The notes beneath the pieces were generated by a model that searched no databases, was not told where the DNA came from, and was given only the letters and a program-made list of their open reading frames with translations. A program made the position numbers and the translations under genes. From positions 6,080,069-6,144,068 of the forward strand of contig NZ_KN708638.1 in the NCBI RefSeq assembly GCF_000805335.1: 64,000 nucleotides of DNA, in the 5' to 3' direction. The stretch is from Streptomyces sp. CT34 (lineage in GTDB: Bacteria; Actinomycetota; Actinomycetes; Streptomycetales; Streptomycetaceae). Of this stretch, positions 50,546 through 61,181 are shown one piece after another (position 1 is the first letter of the stretch; the number at the start of each line of letters is the position of its first letter).

Positions 50546-50565
50546 AACGCAACATGAGTTGCGTT
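50546..50565. promoter_or_regulatory. TetR operator candidate 1
   Basis: Perfect palindrome: AACGCAAC, four bases, GTTGCGTT. It lies between the TetR and ABC-F genes, and both arms contain TTGCGT, which could serve as a -35 element on either strand. Confidence 0.65.
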
Positions 50566-50614
50566 TGTGGGCTCCGGGGTGCCCGGAGTGCCGCGGCATC
50601 ACCTGGAGGTTCCC

Positions 50615-52234
<1,620 letters not shown>

Positions 52235-52556
52235 CCGGCCGGCACCGGAATGCACCGGCGAGGGGCTGTGCGCGACGGCGGACACGTCAGCACCCGAGGA
52301 CAGCGGCCCCCGAGGACAGCAGTAAGAGAGCGGCGGCACCTGCGGACAGTGGGACGGAGAGGCAGCAGGGCGGAAAGCCGTAGTGGTTATGGGAAGTCCC
52401 CGGAAGTAGCCGGAAGTCCCCGGACCGGCCACGGAAGTACGGAGCACACGGCATGAACGGAAAGGAACATCGTGCGGTCGAGACGACACCGGCGGCCAGA
52501 GGCCGGCCGGGCGGCCGGATGCGGCATGTACAGGGCAGCGGATTTAGGCTGGCGGC
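52235..52556. other. Intergenic region with short direct repeats
   Basis: About 320 bases without a gene. GGAAGTCCCCGG occurs twice at about 52392-52422, with CGGAAGTA variants beside it, and GAGGACAGC occurs twice near 52300. A TAGGCT hexamer at 52545-52550 lies six bases before the next ATG. Confidence 0.6.
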
Positions 52557-53216
52557 ATGGCCCGGCCCCGACGCATTGTCCTCATCCGCCACGGAGAGTC
52601 CGAGGGCAACGTCGACGACACCATCTACGAACGCGAGCCCGACCACGCGCTCTCCCTGACCAAGACCGGTATGCGGCAGGCCGAGGAAGCCGGTGTGCGG
52701 CTGCGCGAGATGTTCGGCCACGAACGGGTCTCCGCCTATGTGTCGCCGTACCGCCGCACCCACCAGACCTTCCGGCTCCTCGGCCTGGACCCCGGCAGGG
52801 TCCGTGTCCGCGAGGAGCCCCGGCTGCGCGAGCAGGACTGGGGAAACTGGCAGGACCGCGACGACGTACGCCTCCAGAAGGCATACCGCGACGCCTACGG
52901 TCACTTCTTCTACCGCTTCGCCCAAGGAGAGTCCGGCGCGGATGTGTACGACCGGGTCGGGGCGTTCCTGGAGAGCCTCTGGCGCAGCTTCGAGGACTCC
53001 TCCCACCCACCGAACGTCCTGATCGTCACGCACGGCCTCACCATGCGCCTGTTCTGCATGCGCTGGTTCCACTGGACGGTCGCGGAGTTCGAGTCGCTGT
53101 CCAATCCGGGCAACGCGGAATGGCGCACCCTGCAGCTCGGCCCGGAAGGCCGCTACTCCCTCGATCGCCCCTTCGACCGCTGGTGTGAACCGGAGCCATA
53201 TGGGGTCACCGGTTAG
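52557..53216 (+). CDS. Histidine phosphatase superfamily protein
   Basis: Phosphoglycerate-mutase-like phosphatase of 219 residues. The phospho-accepting His is in IVLIRHGESEGN; the family RHG motif, a second Arg in SPYRRTHQT, and the later His in VLIVTHGLTMRLF complete the active site. The Glu-type acid is near REQDWGNWQD. The substrate is unknown. The ATG follows a TAGGCT hexamer by six bases. It ends ten bases before the ADP-ribosylglycohydrolase start. Confidence 0.88.
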   Translation: MARPRRIVLIRHGESEGNVDDTIYEREPDHALSLTKTGMRQAEEAGVRLREMFGHERVSAYVSPYRRTHQTFRLLGLDPGRVRVREEPRLREQDWGNWQDRDDVRLQKAYRDAYGHFFYRFAQGESGADVYDRVGAFLESLWRSFEDSSHPPNVLIVTHGLTMRLFCMRWFHWTVAEFESLSNPGNAEWRTLQLGPEGRYSLDRPFDRWCEPEPYGVTG

Positions 53217-53226
53217 AGTGCCACCG

Positions 53227-54135
53227 ATGACCGCCGACCATCGTGACGCCGACCGCTGGGCGCGGGCTCTGGCGAGCCTGCGCGGGCTCGCCGTGGGCGA
53301 CGCCCTCGGATCGCAGTTCTTCGTCCCCGCCCACTACCCCGCCCTCAAGCGCCGCGAGCTGCCTCCCGGCCCGTGGCGGTGGACCGACGACACCGAGATG
53401 GCCTGCTCCGTCCTGGCCGTGCTCACCACCCACCACCGCGTCGACCAGGATGCGCTGGCCCGCTCCTTCGCCGACCACCACGACGTCGACCGCAACTACG
53501 GCCGGGCCGTCGACCGGATGCTCCGGCTGATCCGCGAGGGCGAGGACTGGCGCGAGCTGGCATCCGGCCTCTTCAACGGCCACGGCTCCTGGGGCAACGG
53601 TGCCGCCATGCGCATCGCCCCCCTCGGCGCCTGGTACGCCGACGACCCGGAACAGGCCACCCACCAGGCGGAGATCTCCGCCTACATCACCCACCAGCAC
53701 CGCGAGGCCGTCGTCGGTGCGATGGCCGTGGCCGCCGCGGCAGCCCTGGTCGCCGACCCGGCGCGTGCCCTCGGCCCCGCGGAACTCCTCGACGGTGTCC
53801 TGGCCCTGATCCCGCGCAGCGCCGTACAAGCCGGCCTGCGCCGGGCCCGCGACATGCTCGACTACGCCGACCCCGGCACCGTCGCCGCCGTCCTGGGCTG
53901 CGGTCGCCGCACCAGCGCCCATGACACCGTGCCGTTCACCCTCTGGGCCGCGGCACGGAACCTCGGCGACTACGAGAAGGCTTTCTGGACCACCGTCCGC
54001 GCCGGCGGCGACGTGGACACCACCTGTGCCATCGTCGGCGGCATCATCGCGGCGTCCCCCGGTGGCGACCCGCCCCAGGCGTGGTGCGACGCCACCGAAC
54101 CCCTCCCGTCCTGGGCTCCCGGCTCCGCCGCCTGA
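53227..54135 (+). CDS. ADP-ribosylglycohydrolase family protein
   Basis: Enzyme of 302 residues that may remove ADP-ribose from proteins or related molecules. Metal-binding motifs: GLAVGDALGSQFF, the WTDDTEMA stretch (Thr/Asp/Asp/Glu), NGAAMRIAPLGAWY and the C-terminal GGDVDTTCAIVGGIIAA (Asp/Asp/Thr). The ATG at 53227 is preferred over 53185, which overlaps the upstream gene; a TAGAGT hexamer ends seven bases before it. No ADP-ribosyltransferase gene was noticed nearby. Confidence 0.9.
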   Translation: MTADHRDADRWARALASLRGLAVGDALGSQFFVPAHYPALKRRELPPGPWRWTDDTEMACSVLAVLTTHHRVDQDALARSFADHHDVDRNYGRAVDRMLRLIREGEDWRELASGLFNGHGSWGNGAAMRIAPLGAWYADDPEQATHQAEISAYITHQHREAVVGAMAVAAAAALVADPARALGPAELLDGVLALIPRSAVQAGLRRARDMLDYADPGTVAAVLGCGRRTSAHDTVPFTLWAAARNLGDYEKAFWTTVRAGGDVDTTCAIVGGIIAASPGGDPPQAWCDATEPLPSWAPGSAA

Positions 54136-54437
54136 CCGCCCCCCCCGCGGGACGGTGTCCCGGCGCGCCCGCGCCGGCCGCCCACGACATGATCGCCACC
54201 CGTCGGCGCCCGCCGGCCCACACCACCAACAGGCCCCGTCGAAGGGCGACTTCACGCCTGCGCGGGCGCCTGCCCGCGCCCGTACCGGCGCCTGCGCCGC
54301 CCCGTCCGCGCGCGCCGCGCATACCCGCCGGTAAGTAAGTGGAGCCGTCCCGTCCGCGCCCCCTCCGCAACCGTCCGCCATCAGGTCGGGATCCGATGCG
54401 GACGACTGGGCCGAATAGGCGTAACCTGGCTGGCGCC
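54136..54437. other. Intergenic region before rnhB
   Basis: About 300 GC-rich bases with no gene seen. A TAACCT hexamer at 54422-54427 lies ten bases before the rnhB ATG and may be its -10 element. Confidence 0.5.
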
Positions 54438-55139
54438 ATGCCGTACGAGCCTCCCACCCATACCGTCGAGCGATCACTGCGCGCCAAGACGGGCGCCAGG
54501 ATCGTCGCAGGGATCGACGAGGTCGGGCGCGGAGCCTGGGCCGGCCCGGTCAGCGTCTGCGCAGCCGTCACCGGACTGCGCCGGCCGCCGGATGGACTCA
54601 CCGATTCCAAACTGCTGACCCTCAAGCGCCGCACCGAACTCAGCGAGGTGCTCGCCGACTGGGTCACCTCGTACGCCCTGGGGCACTCCTCACCGGAGGA
54701 GATCGACGCCCTGGGAATGACCGCGGCGCTGCGCCTCGCCGCCGTACGCGCCCTGGAGGCGCTGCCGGTCCGACCGGACGCGATCATCCTCGACGGCAAG
54801 CACGACTACCTGGGCGCGCCATGGCGGGTCCGCACGGTCATCAAGGGCGACCAGTCCTGTATCGCGGTCGCCGCCGCGTCCGTGATCGCCAAGGTGCGAC
54901 GGGACGCGATGATGGCCGAACTCGGCCTGGAATACGCCGACTTCGGCTTCGCGGCCAACGCCGGCTACCCCTCGCCGACCCATCGCACCGCCCTGGAGGA
55001 GTACGGTCCCACGCCGCACCACCGACTGTCGTGGTCCTACATGGACGCACTGCCCCGGTGGCGGCATCTGAAGAAGGTGCGCATCACCCCCGAAGCAGCC
55101 GCTCTGGAGGCCGGTGGCCAACTCGGCTTCGACTTCTGA
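54438..55139 (+). CDS. rnhB: Ribonuclease HII
   Basis: Ribonuclease of 233 residues that cuts RNA in RNA-DNA hybrids and removes single ribonucleotides from DNA. Catalytic acids: Asp and Glu in AGIDEVGRGAWAGPV, a second Asp in IILDGKHDYLG, and a third acid in KVRRDAMMAEL. The ATG at 54438 gives the normal N-terminus; the open frame starts earlier, but those residues are Pro/Arg-rich noise. Together with NrdJ and DinG nearby it belongs to the genome-maintenance set of this region. Confidence 0.95.
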   Translation: MPYEPPTHTVERSLRAKTGARIVAGIDEVGRGAWAGPVSVCAAVTGLRRPPDGLTDSKLLTLKRRTELSEVLADWVTSYALGHSSPEEIDALGMTAALRLAAVRALEALPVRPDAIILDGKHDYLGAPWRVRTVIKGDQSCIAVAAASVIAKVRRDAMMAELGLEYADFGFAANAGYPSPTHRTALEEYGPTPHHRLSWSYMDALPRWRHLKKVRITPEAAALEAGGQLGFDF

Positions 55140-55205
55140 GCGGTGCGGGCATGAATTCGGTACCCACTGACGTGTCCCGCACCTACGTTTGATAGACATC
55201 CTTTT

Positions 55206-55856
55206 ATGCCTCTCATCCCCGAGGAGCCTCAGATTCACGAGAGTGTCCCGGGTCCCCGCGCTACTCCGGCCGCCGGCCGCACCGCGCCGACCCCCCGTCC
55301 TGTCCCTGGTCCCGGTCCCCGCCCCGCCCCGCCGCGTGGCGCTCCCGCGTCCAGTGCCCGTCCGGGCAAGCCCGGACCCGCTGCCCCGCCGCGTGGGCCT
55401 GTCGCCGGTCCGCCGGCGCAGCGCACCGGCTCGCCGCAGCCCCCCGCCGCCGAGACCGGCAGCGCCACGGGAACCCAGCTCCAGCTGATCCCGGCGCCCG
55501 CCGGGGGCGCCGTCGACGCCGCGGACGAGGCTGTCGACCTGCTCCTGGACTCCGGGCGCGCACCCGGCGAGATCCTGGTGCTGACCACCGGTGAGAACCA
55601 CCCGTGGGCGGCCCACGAACTGTCCTTCGGCGAGGCGTCCTACTGGGCCCAACACGACGCCGCGGACGACGTGTTCTACGCGGACGCCGCCGCCGAACGC
55701 GCCGCCGGGCGGCCCGTGGTGATCGTCGCCGTCAACGGCGGTACCGACGAGACCGCCGCACGGGCGCTGCCCGCCGCGATGGCCCGTGCCGGAACGCTGC
55801 TGATCGTCTGCGGTGACCCGCAGCGGATCAACACCGCTCTCGGCGCGAACGCCTGA
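55206..55856 (+). CDS. Conserved hypothetical protein with Pro-rich N-terminus
   Basis: Protein of 216 residues. The first 90 residues are Pro/Ala/Arg-rich and disordered (GPGPRPAPPRGAPASSARPG). The C-terminal 120 residues look folded: AVDAADEAVDLLLDSGRAPGEILVLTTGENHPWAAHELSFGEASYWAQHDAADDVFYADAAAERAAGRPVVIVAVNGGTDETAARALPAAMARAGTLLIVCGDP. This resembles the Rossmann-like end of DNA helicase/UvrD-type C-terminal segments, but the similarity is not strong enough to assign a function. It follows rnhB after 66 bases. Confidence 0.65.
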   Translation: MPLIPEEPQIHESVPGPRATPAAGRTAPTPRPVPGPGPRPAPPRGAPASSARPGKPGPAAPPRGPVAGPPAQRTGSPQPPAAETGSATGTQLQLIPAPAGGAVDAADEAVDLLLDSGRAPGEILVLTTGENHPWAAHELSFGEASYWAQHDAADDVFYADAAAERAAGRPVVIVAVNGGTDETAARALPAAMARAGTLLIVCGDPQRINTALGANA

Positions 55857-55970
55857 CCGCCGCGGGCCCGACGCAGCCCGCCGGCCCCCGAGGCCGGTCG
55901 GGCGCGTTCGCCTGCCCGGACGCGTCCGGTAGCCGCGAGCCGGGTATCCGCGGCGGCCGGACCGCTCCGG

Positions 55971-56975
55971 TCAGCGCGCCGCCGTGTGCCGGTGCGCCTC
56001 GGCCGCGCCACCGCCCCGCCGCCGTGCCCCGCGGCCACCGCTGTGCGGCTGCTCGGGCGGCGGCCCGGTAGGCGTCTGAAGGGCGGTGCGCCGCGAGGAC
56101 GCGGCGGCCGTGCCGGGCGGGCGAAGCTGCGCGGCGGGCAGCACCTCCTGCGCACCCGGTGCCTCCATCGGGGGCGCGACGGCCCCGGGGGGCACCGGCG
56201 GTGCATCCGTGAACGGTGGTGCCGTACCGGTCGCTTGCGTACGGGCGGCCGCCGTACCGGGCGATGCGGTGCGCCTCGGCTCCGTACGCGGCGCCGTCCC
56301 AGGCCCCGGCACCGGCTCGCCAACAGGTGCATCCGGCCCGGTTTCGGTATGGCGCAAAACCGTGCCACCGGCGCCGGTGGCCGCGCCTGCCGCACCACTC
56401 CGCGCCCCCATCCGCGCCCCGTCCGGACCGCTCCGGGGCTTCTCCGCGGCGGACGCCCGCGGGCACCGCCCGCCCCGCCCCTCGCCCAGCACCTGCCAGC
56501 GGTCCCGGGTGAGCGTGATGTAGGCGCCACAACGGAGACCGTGCAGGGTGCAGGCGTCGCGCAGCCCCCACATCCACGCGCCGTCCGCCTCCGTCCAACG
56601 AAGCTCGCCCGCACGGCAGTAGAGCAGTACCGCCGTCCGCACCGGGACGCGCAGCCGCAGGTCGTGCGGGATGATCCGGCGCAGCTGCGTCAGCAGCGCA
56701 TTGCGGAACTCCCAGCCGTCGGGAGCCACCGCGGACTGGGTGAACGACGCGCTGGCGGTGACCCGCTCCTCGGGGTCGAGCACCGCCACAATGGCCGTGG
56801 CGAGCCCGGGGAGATGCCGTGCGTGCAGACCGGCGACCACCTCACGAGGGTTGCGCAGCAGCGGAATTCCGGCCGAGGCCCACTCCGCGGGCTCCAGCAT
56901 CCGCCCCAGCCGGGCGGTGGAATCGGTGGACGCGGGGCGGGACACATACGGGGGCTGGGCGAATCCGAAGGTCAT
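55971..56975 (-). CDS. Conserved hypothetical protein with disordered C-terminus
   Basis: Protein of 334 residues. The first 165 residues appear folded (MTFGFAQPPYVSRPAS, IPLLRNPREVVAGLHARHLPGLATAIVAVLDPEERVTASASFTQSAVAPDGWEFRNALLTQLRRIIPHDLRLRVPVRTAVLLYCRAGELRWTEADGAWMWGLRDACTLHGLRCGAYITLTRDRWQV). This is a core conserved among streptomycetes whose name I do not recognise. The remaining 165 residues are a Pro/Ala/Gly/Arg tail. The ATG at 56975 has GGGAGG just upstream. It lies downstream of recQ on the same strand. Confidence 0.65.
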   Translation of the reverse strand: MTFGFAQPPYVSRPASTDSTARLGRMLEPAEWASAGIPLLRNPREVVAGLHARHLPGLATAIVAVLDPEERVTASASFTQSAVAPDGWEFRNALLTQLRRIIPHDLRLRVPVRTAVLLYCRAGELRWTEADGAWMWGLRDACTLHGLRCGAYITLTRDRWQVLGEGRGGRCPRASAAEKPRSGPDGARMGARSGAAGAATGAGGTVLRHTETGPDAPVGEPVPGPGTAPRTEPRRTASPGTAAARTQATGTAPPFTDAPPVPPGAVAPPMEAPGAQEVLPAAQLRPPGTAAASSRRTALQTPTGPPPEQPHSGGRGARRRGGGAAEAHRHTAAR

Positions 56976-57279
56976 CGTCCTCCCTTCGTCTACGCGTCCG
57001 CGCTTCGGGTGGCGGCGCGGCACGCGAGCGCACCGCGACACGGCCCATCCGCACCGCGAACGGCCGGATACGGGGAGCCACTTCAATTCTTGCGGTTCGT
57101 ACAGGCATGCGGCAACGAGCAATTCCCCCGCACGGCCGGAATGAACCGGTCCGCCGCCGGTATCCCTGCCCGCCGCACCCGCCTCTGATGCCCGCCGCCT
57201 CCCTTCCTTCTCCCCAGGCCCCGGCCGTACGGAGCGCACGCCCCGCCCGCTCACCGACGGGACAACGCCTCGCCCGGAA
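56976..57279. other. Intergenic region between recQ and the next gene
   Basis: About 300 bases without a recognisable gene; it contains the promoter and ribosome site of the gene at 55971-56975. The open frame extending into it has non-coding composition. Confidence 0.5.
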
Positions 57280-59445
57280 CTAGCCCTGCACGGCCAGAAC
57301 CAGCGGAAACACCCCCTCGGCCCCGGCTCCGCGCAGCAGCCGGGCGGCCACCGCCAGCGTCCAGCCGGTGTCCGCGTAGTCGTCCACCAGGAGCACCGGG
57401 CCGCCGGCCGACGCCAGCGCCCGGGCGAGCTCCGGCGGCACGCTCAGCGAGCTGTGCAGCGCCCGCAGCCGCTGGGCGCTGTTGCTGCGCGGAATCCTGC
57501 CCTCCGGACCGTCGTCCGGCGACCCCACCGTGCCCAGGAACGGCATCCGGCCCACCGAGGCGATCCGCTCGGCCAGCGACCGGATCAGCTGCGGGCGGCT
57601 GCGCGAACCGAGGCAGACGACGCCCACGGGGCGGGCCGGTGCGTCCGCCGCGCCCGAGGCCCAGCCCCCGGGGCCCTTGGCCCAGTCGGCGAGGACCGTG
57701 ACCACCGCGGCCGACACATCCTCGGGCACCGGACCGTCCGGGGCCTGCGCTGCGAGCATCGGCCGCAGCCGGTTGCCCCACCCGATGTCCGACAGCCGCC
57801 CCAAAGCCCGTCCGGTAGCGGCCAGTTCACCGGCCGGGATGCGGCCCTTGAGGTCGATGCCGACCGCCGGCAGACCCGTGGGCCACATCCGCCGCGGCTC
57901 CACCTCCACACCGGGGCGCCCCAGTTCGCCGCGCGCCGCGTCCAGCGACGCGGCGGACACCTCGGTGCCGAACCGCGCCCCCGTGCAGTTGTCGCACCGG
58001 CCGCACGGGGCCGCCGCCTCGTCGTCCAGCTGCCGCCGCAGAAACTCCATCCGGCAGCCGGTCGCCGCCGCGTACTCCCGCATGGCCTGCTGCTCGGTCT
58101 CCCGCTGCCGCGCCACCCACGCATAGCGCTCGGCGTCGTACGACCACGGCCGCCCGGTGGACGTCCAGCCGCCCTTGACGCGCTGGACGGCGCCGTCCAC
58201 GTCGAGCACCTTGAGCATGATCTCCAGCCGGGAGCGGCGCAGTTCGACCTGCGGCTCCAGCGCCGGCAGCGACACCGGCCGACCGGCCGCCGCGAGCACG
58301 TCCAGCGTCCGGCGCACCTGCTCCTCCGGGGGGAACGCCAGCGACGCGAAGTACTTCCAGATCGCCTCGTCCTCCCGGCCGGGCAGCAGCAGTACCTCGG
58401 CATGCTCGACGCCGCGGCCGGCACGGCCCACCTGCTGGTAGTACGCGATGGGCGACGACGGCGAGCCCAGGTGCACCACGAACCCCAGGTCGGGCTTGTC
58501 GAAGCCCATCCCCAGGGCCGAGGTCGCCACCAGCGCCTTGACCCGGTTGGCGAGCAGATCGTCCTCGGCCTGCTGGCGGTCGGCGTTCTCCGTCTTGCCG
58601 GTGTACGAGGAGACCGTGTGCCCCCGGTGGCGCAGGAACGCCGTGACCTCCTCGGCGGCGGCGACCGTGAGCGTGTAGACGATCCCGGAGCCCGGCAGCT
58701 CGTGCAGATGGTCCGCGAGCCAGGCGAGCCGGTGCGCCGCGTCCGGCAGCGGCAGCACGCCCAGACTCAGGCTCTCCCGGTCCAGCGTGCCGCGCAGCAC
58801 CAGTGCCTCTCCGGTGCTCTCGCCCGTCCCCAACTGCTCGGCGACATCGGCCGTCACCCGGGCGTTCGCGGTGGCCGTCGTGGCGAGCACGGGCACACCG
58901 GGCGGGAGGTCGGCGAGCATCGTGCGCAGCCGGCGGTAATCCGGCCGGAAGTCATGGCCCCAGTCCGAGATGCAGTGCGCCTCGTCGACGACCAGGAGGC
59001 CGGTGGCCGCCGCGAGCTTGGGCAGCACCTGTTCGCGGAAATCGGGGTTGTTGAGCCGCTCGGGGCTCACCAGCAGCACATCCACCTCGCCGGCCGCCAC
59101 CTCGGCCTGGACGGTGTCCCACTCCTCGGTGTTGGCGGAGTTGATCGTGCGCGCGCGGATACCGGCCCGCGCGGCCGCCTCGACCTGATTACGCATCAGC
59201 GCGAGCAGCGGAGAGACGATCACGGTCGGACCGCTGCCCCGCTCGCGCAGCAGCGCAGTCGCGACGAAATAGACCGCGGACTTCCCCCAGCCCGTGCGCT
59301 GCACGACCAGGGCGCGGCGGTGGTCGGCGACCAGCGCCTCGATCGCCCGCCACTGATCCTCGCGCAGCCGGGCGTCGCCGCCGGGATCCCCGACGAGTCG
59401 GCTCAGGACGGCATCGGCTGCGGCACGCAGGTCTTCGTTGCTCAT
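57280..59445 (-). CDS. RecQ-family DNA helicase with a C-terminal phosphoribosyltransferase-like domain
   Basis: Protein of 721 residues. Helicase motifs: I QRTGWGKSAVYF, Ia SPLLALMRNQV, II VDEAHCISDWGHDFRPDYRRL, III ATTATANARV, IV VYTLTVAAAEEV, V ATSALGMGFDKPDL, VI QQVGRAGRG. Zinc-binding Cys follow (GCRMEFLRR, PCGRCDNC). Instead of HRDC the C-terminus has a PRTase-like segment: VVCLGSRSRPQLIRSLAERIA and the PRPP-loop-like LLVDDYADTGWTLAVAARLLRGAGA. The ATG at 59445 gives MSNEDLRAAADAVL; the longer frame is noise. Two DnaA boxes lie just upstream. Role: DNA repair or recombination; the extra domain is unexplained. Confidence 0.88.
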   Translation of the reverse strand: MSNEDLRAAADAVLSRLVGDPGGDARLREDQWRAIEALVADHRRALVVQRTGWGKSAVYFVATALLRERGSGPTVIVSPLLALMRNQVEAAARAGIRARTINSANTEEWDTVQAEVAAGEVDVLLVSPERLNNPDFREQVLPKLAAATGLLVVDEAHCISDWGHDFRPDYRRLRTMLADLPPGVPVLATTATANARVTADVAEQLGTGESTGEALVLRGTLDRESLSLGVLPLPDAAHRLAWLADHLHELPGSGIVYTLTVAAAEEVTAFLRHRGHTVSSYTGKTENADRQQAEDDLLANRVKALVATSALGMGFDKPDLGFVVHLGSPSSPIAYYQQVGRAGRGVEHAEVLLLPGREDEAIWKYFASLAFPPEEQVRRTLDVLAAAGRPVSLPALEPQVELRRSRLEIMLKVLDVDGAVQRVKGGWTSTGRPWSYDAERYAWVARQRETEQQAMREYAAATGCRMEFLRRQLDDEAAAPCGRCDNCTGARFGTEVSAASLDAARGELGRPGVEVEPRRMWPTGLPAVGIDLKGRIPAGELAATGRALGRLSDIGWGNRLRPMLAAQAPDGPVPEDVSAAVVTVLADWAKGPGGWASGAADAPARPVGVVCLGSRSRPQLIRSLAERIASVGRMPFLGTVGSPDDGPEGRIPRSNSAQRLRALHSSLSVPPELARALASAGGPVLLVDDYADTGWTLAVAARLLRGAGAEGVFPLVLAVQG

Positions 59446-59496
59446 GCCCCCATGCAACCCGATGCCACCGACAACGCGCGAACCCCCGCCCGAAGC

Positions 59497-59505
59497 TGTG
59501 GACAA
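59497..59505 (-). promoter_or_regulatory. DnaA box (reverse)
   Basis: TGTGGACAA, the reverse complement of TTGTCCACA, a perfect Streptomyces-type DnaA box, in the recQ/DUF4192 intergenic region. Confidence 0.6.
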
Positions 59506-59521
59506 CCACCCCACCCGCGAG

Positions 59522-59530
59522 TTATCCACA
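59522..59530 (+). promoter_or_regulatory. DnaA box (forward)
   Basis: TTATCCACA, the E. coli consensus DnaA box, 16 bases from the reverse box at 59497-59505 and in opposite orientation. Confidence 0.6.
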
Positions 59531-59570
59531 GGGGTCGCGGAGCGGCGGTGAGCTGCGCGATCTTCGAGCC

Positions 59571-61181
59571 ATGAATCCGCACAGCGAACCGCGCAAGCCC
59601 GGTACCGACAACCCCTCGCCCGCCTCCGCGAGCCCGTCCTCCGCGGCCCCCACGGGCCCGCCCGAGCCACCGTCTCCCGGTGCTCGGCCCGGCCCACCCG
59701 CCTCCGCCGACCCCACGCAAGCCGCCGCCCCCACCGCCGCTGCCACCCCCGCTACCCCTTTCATCGCGCCCGACCCGTCCGCCCCCTCCCTCTCCTGCAA
59801 CGCCTACACCCCGGCCGACCCCACCCCCTCCCGCCCGTCCTCCGACCCCGCCGACTCCCGGCCGCGCGACACCACCGCACCCGACGACCCGGCCACCGAA
59901 CCCCCGGTCACCCTGCGCGGCCCCGCCGAGCTCGCCGACGCACTGCCGTATCTCATGGGTTTCTACCCGGACGACAGCATCGTGATGGTCGCGCTGCACG
60001 GCGAGCGCGCCCGCTTCGGCGGACGGCTCAGGCTCGGCATCCCGGCCGACACCACCCAATGGCCCGACGTCTGCGACCAGCTCGCCGACTGCCTCATCAC
60101 CGGCGCCCGGGACCGCGCCGCGCGCCCCGTCGGCATCCTTGTCTTCCTCTGCCAGGAACCGTCCCGGGGAGAGACCGGCAAGGACGTCAAGGACCGCCTC
60201 CGCCCCCTCGCCCAGCGCCTGCGCACCGCATGCGGCGCACAGGACGTACCGGTACTCGAAGCCCTGTGCATCTCCAACGGCCGTTTCTGGTCCTACTGTT
60301 GCCCCGACTTCCGCTGCTGCCCCGCGGAGGGGACACCCCTGTTCCTGCCCGGTACATCCGTGATGGCCGCAGCCGCCGCCTACGCGGGAATGCAGGTGCG
60401 CGGCTCGCTCAAGGAGATGGAGGCCCGGCTGGCACCCCGCACCGGACCGCGCGCCGACGACCAGGAGCAGGCCCTGGACACCGCGGCGGCGACGCTCATG
60501 CCCCGGATGCTCCGGCCGGACGGCGCGCCCGTCGTCCGGCGCGAAACCCTCGATCTGGCGCGTGCGATGATCCACCGCTTCCGCCAGGACACCCCCACCG
60601 GCAGCAACCGCGCCAGGGACGCCTGCGACGACGCGCTGATCACCGACCGCGAAGCCGCCGACCTCATCCTCGGCCTCCAGGACCGCGGCACCCGCGACCG
60701 GGCCGCGGAATGGATGGACGGCCCCGAGGCCGCCCCGGCCCTCCGCCTCTGGCGCGCCCTCGCCCGCCGCTGCGCCGGCGGCTACGTCGAGCACGCGGCG
60801 GCGCCACTGACCCTCGCCGGCTGGGTCTGCTGGTCCACCGCAGACGACCCATCCGCACGTGTCGCACTGACCCGTGCCCTCACCGTCGATCCCGGCTACA
60901 TCTTCGCGCAGATGCTGCACCGCGCCCTCAACGAGGGCCTGGATCCCGAGCCGCTGCGCCGCTGCCTGCGCGAGCAGCGGAAGGAGGCGGAGAGCGCCGC
61001 CGACGGACCGGCGGCCGTCCCGCAGGAACCACACCGGCCTGCGGACCGGCCCGGACCGCCGCGCCCCGCAGCCGCCGACCGCCCTCGCGGGCCACGCGGC
61101 GGCACCGGTCCCGGCACCCGTACGACCGGCGCCGCCGGCAAGCGCCGGACCGGCCGGGACGGCGATCGGAGCCGGCGGTGA
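59571..61181 (+). CDS. DUF4192-family protein
   Basis: Protein of 536 residues. After about 110 disordered Pro/Ala/Ser residues, the DUF4192 domain begins at VTLRGPAELADALPYLMGFYPDDSIVMVALHG and continues through RPVGILVFLCQEPSRGE, DVPVLEALCISNGRFWSYCCPDFRCCPAEGTPL and TLAGWVCWSTADDPSARVALTRALTVDPGYIFAQMLHRALNEGLDP. The C-terminal 80 residues are again Pro/Arg-rich. A cluster of four Cys (YCCPDFRCCP) in the middle could bind metal. The family is common in actinobacteria but uncharacterised. It is divergent from recQ and shares the DnaA-box region. Confidence 0.8.
   Translation: MNPHSEPRKPGTDNPSPASASPSSAAPTGPPEPPSPGARPGPPASADPTQAAAPTAAATPATPFIAPDPSAPSLSCNAYTPADPTPSRPSSDPADSRPRDTTAPDDPATEPPVTLRGPAELADALPYLMGFYPDDSIVMVALHGERARFGGRLRLGIPADTTQWPDVCDQLADCLITGARDRAARPVGILVFLCQEPSRGETGKDVKDRLRPLAQRLRTACGAQDVPVLEALCISNGRFWSYCCPDFRCCPAEGTPLFLPGTSVMAAAAAYAGMQVRGSLKEMEARLAPRTGPRADDQEQALDTAAATLMPRMLRPDGAPVVRRETLDLARAMIHRFRQDTPTGSNRARDACDDALITDREAADLILGLQDRGTRDRAAEWMDGPEAAPALRLWRALARRCAGGYVEHAAAPLTLAGWVCWSTADDPSARVALTRALTVDPGYIFAQMLHRALNEGLDPEPLRRCLREQRKEAESAADGPAAVPQEPHRPADRPGPPRPAAADRPRGPRGGTGPGTRTTGAAGKRRTGRDGDRSRR

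Noticed and set aside
59680..59985. Pro-rich plus-strand frame over the start of the DUF4192 gene
   Set aside because: It is a frame shadow of the disordered N-terminus; the frame at 59571 continues into the recognisable domain.
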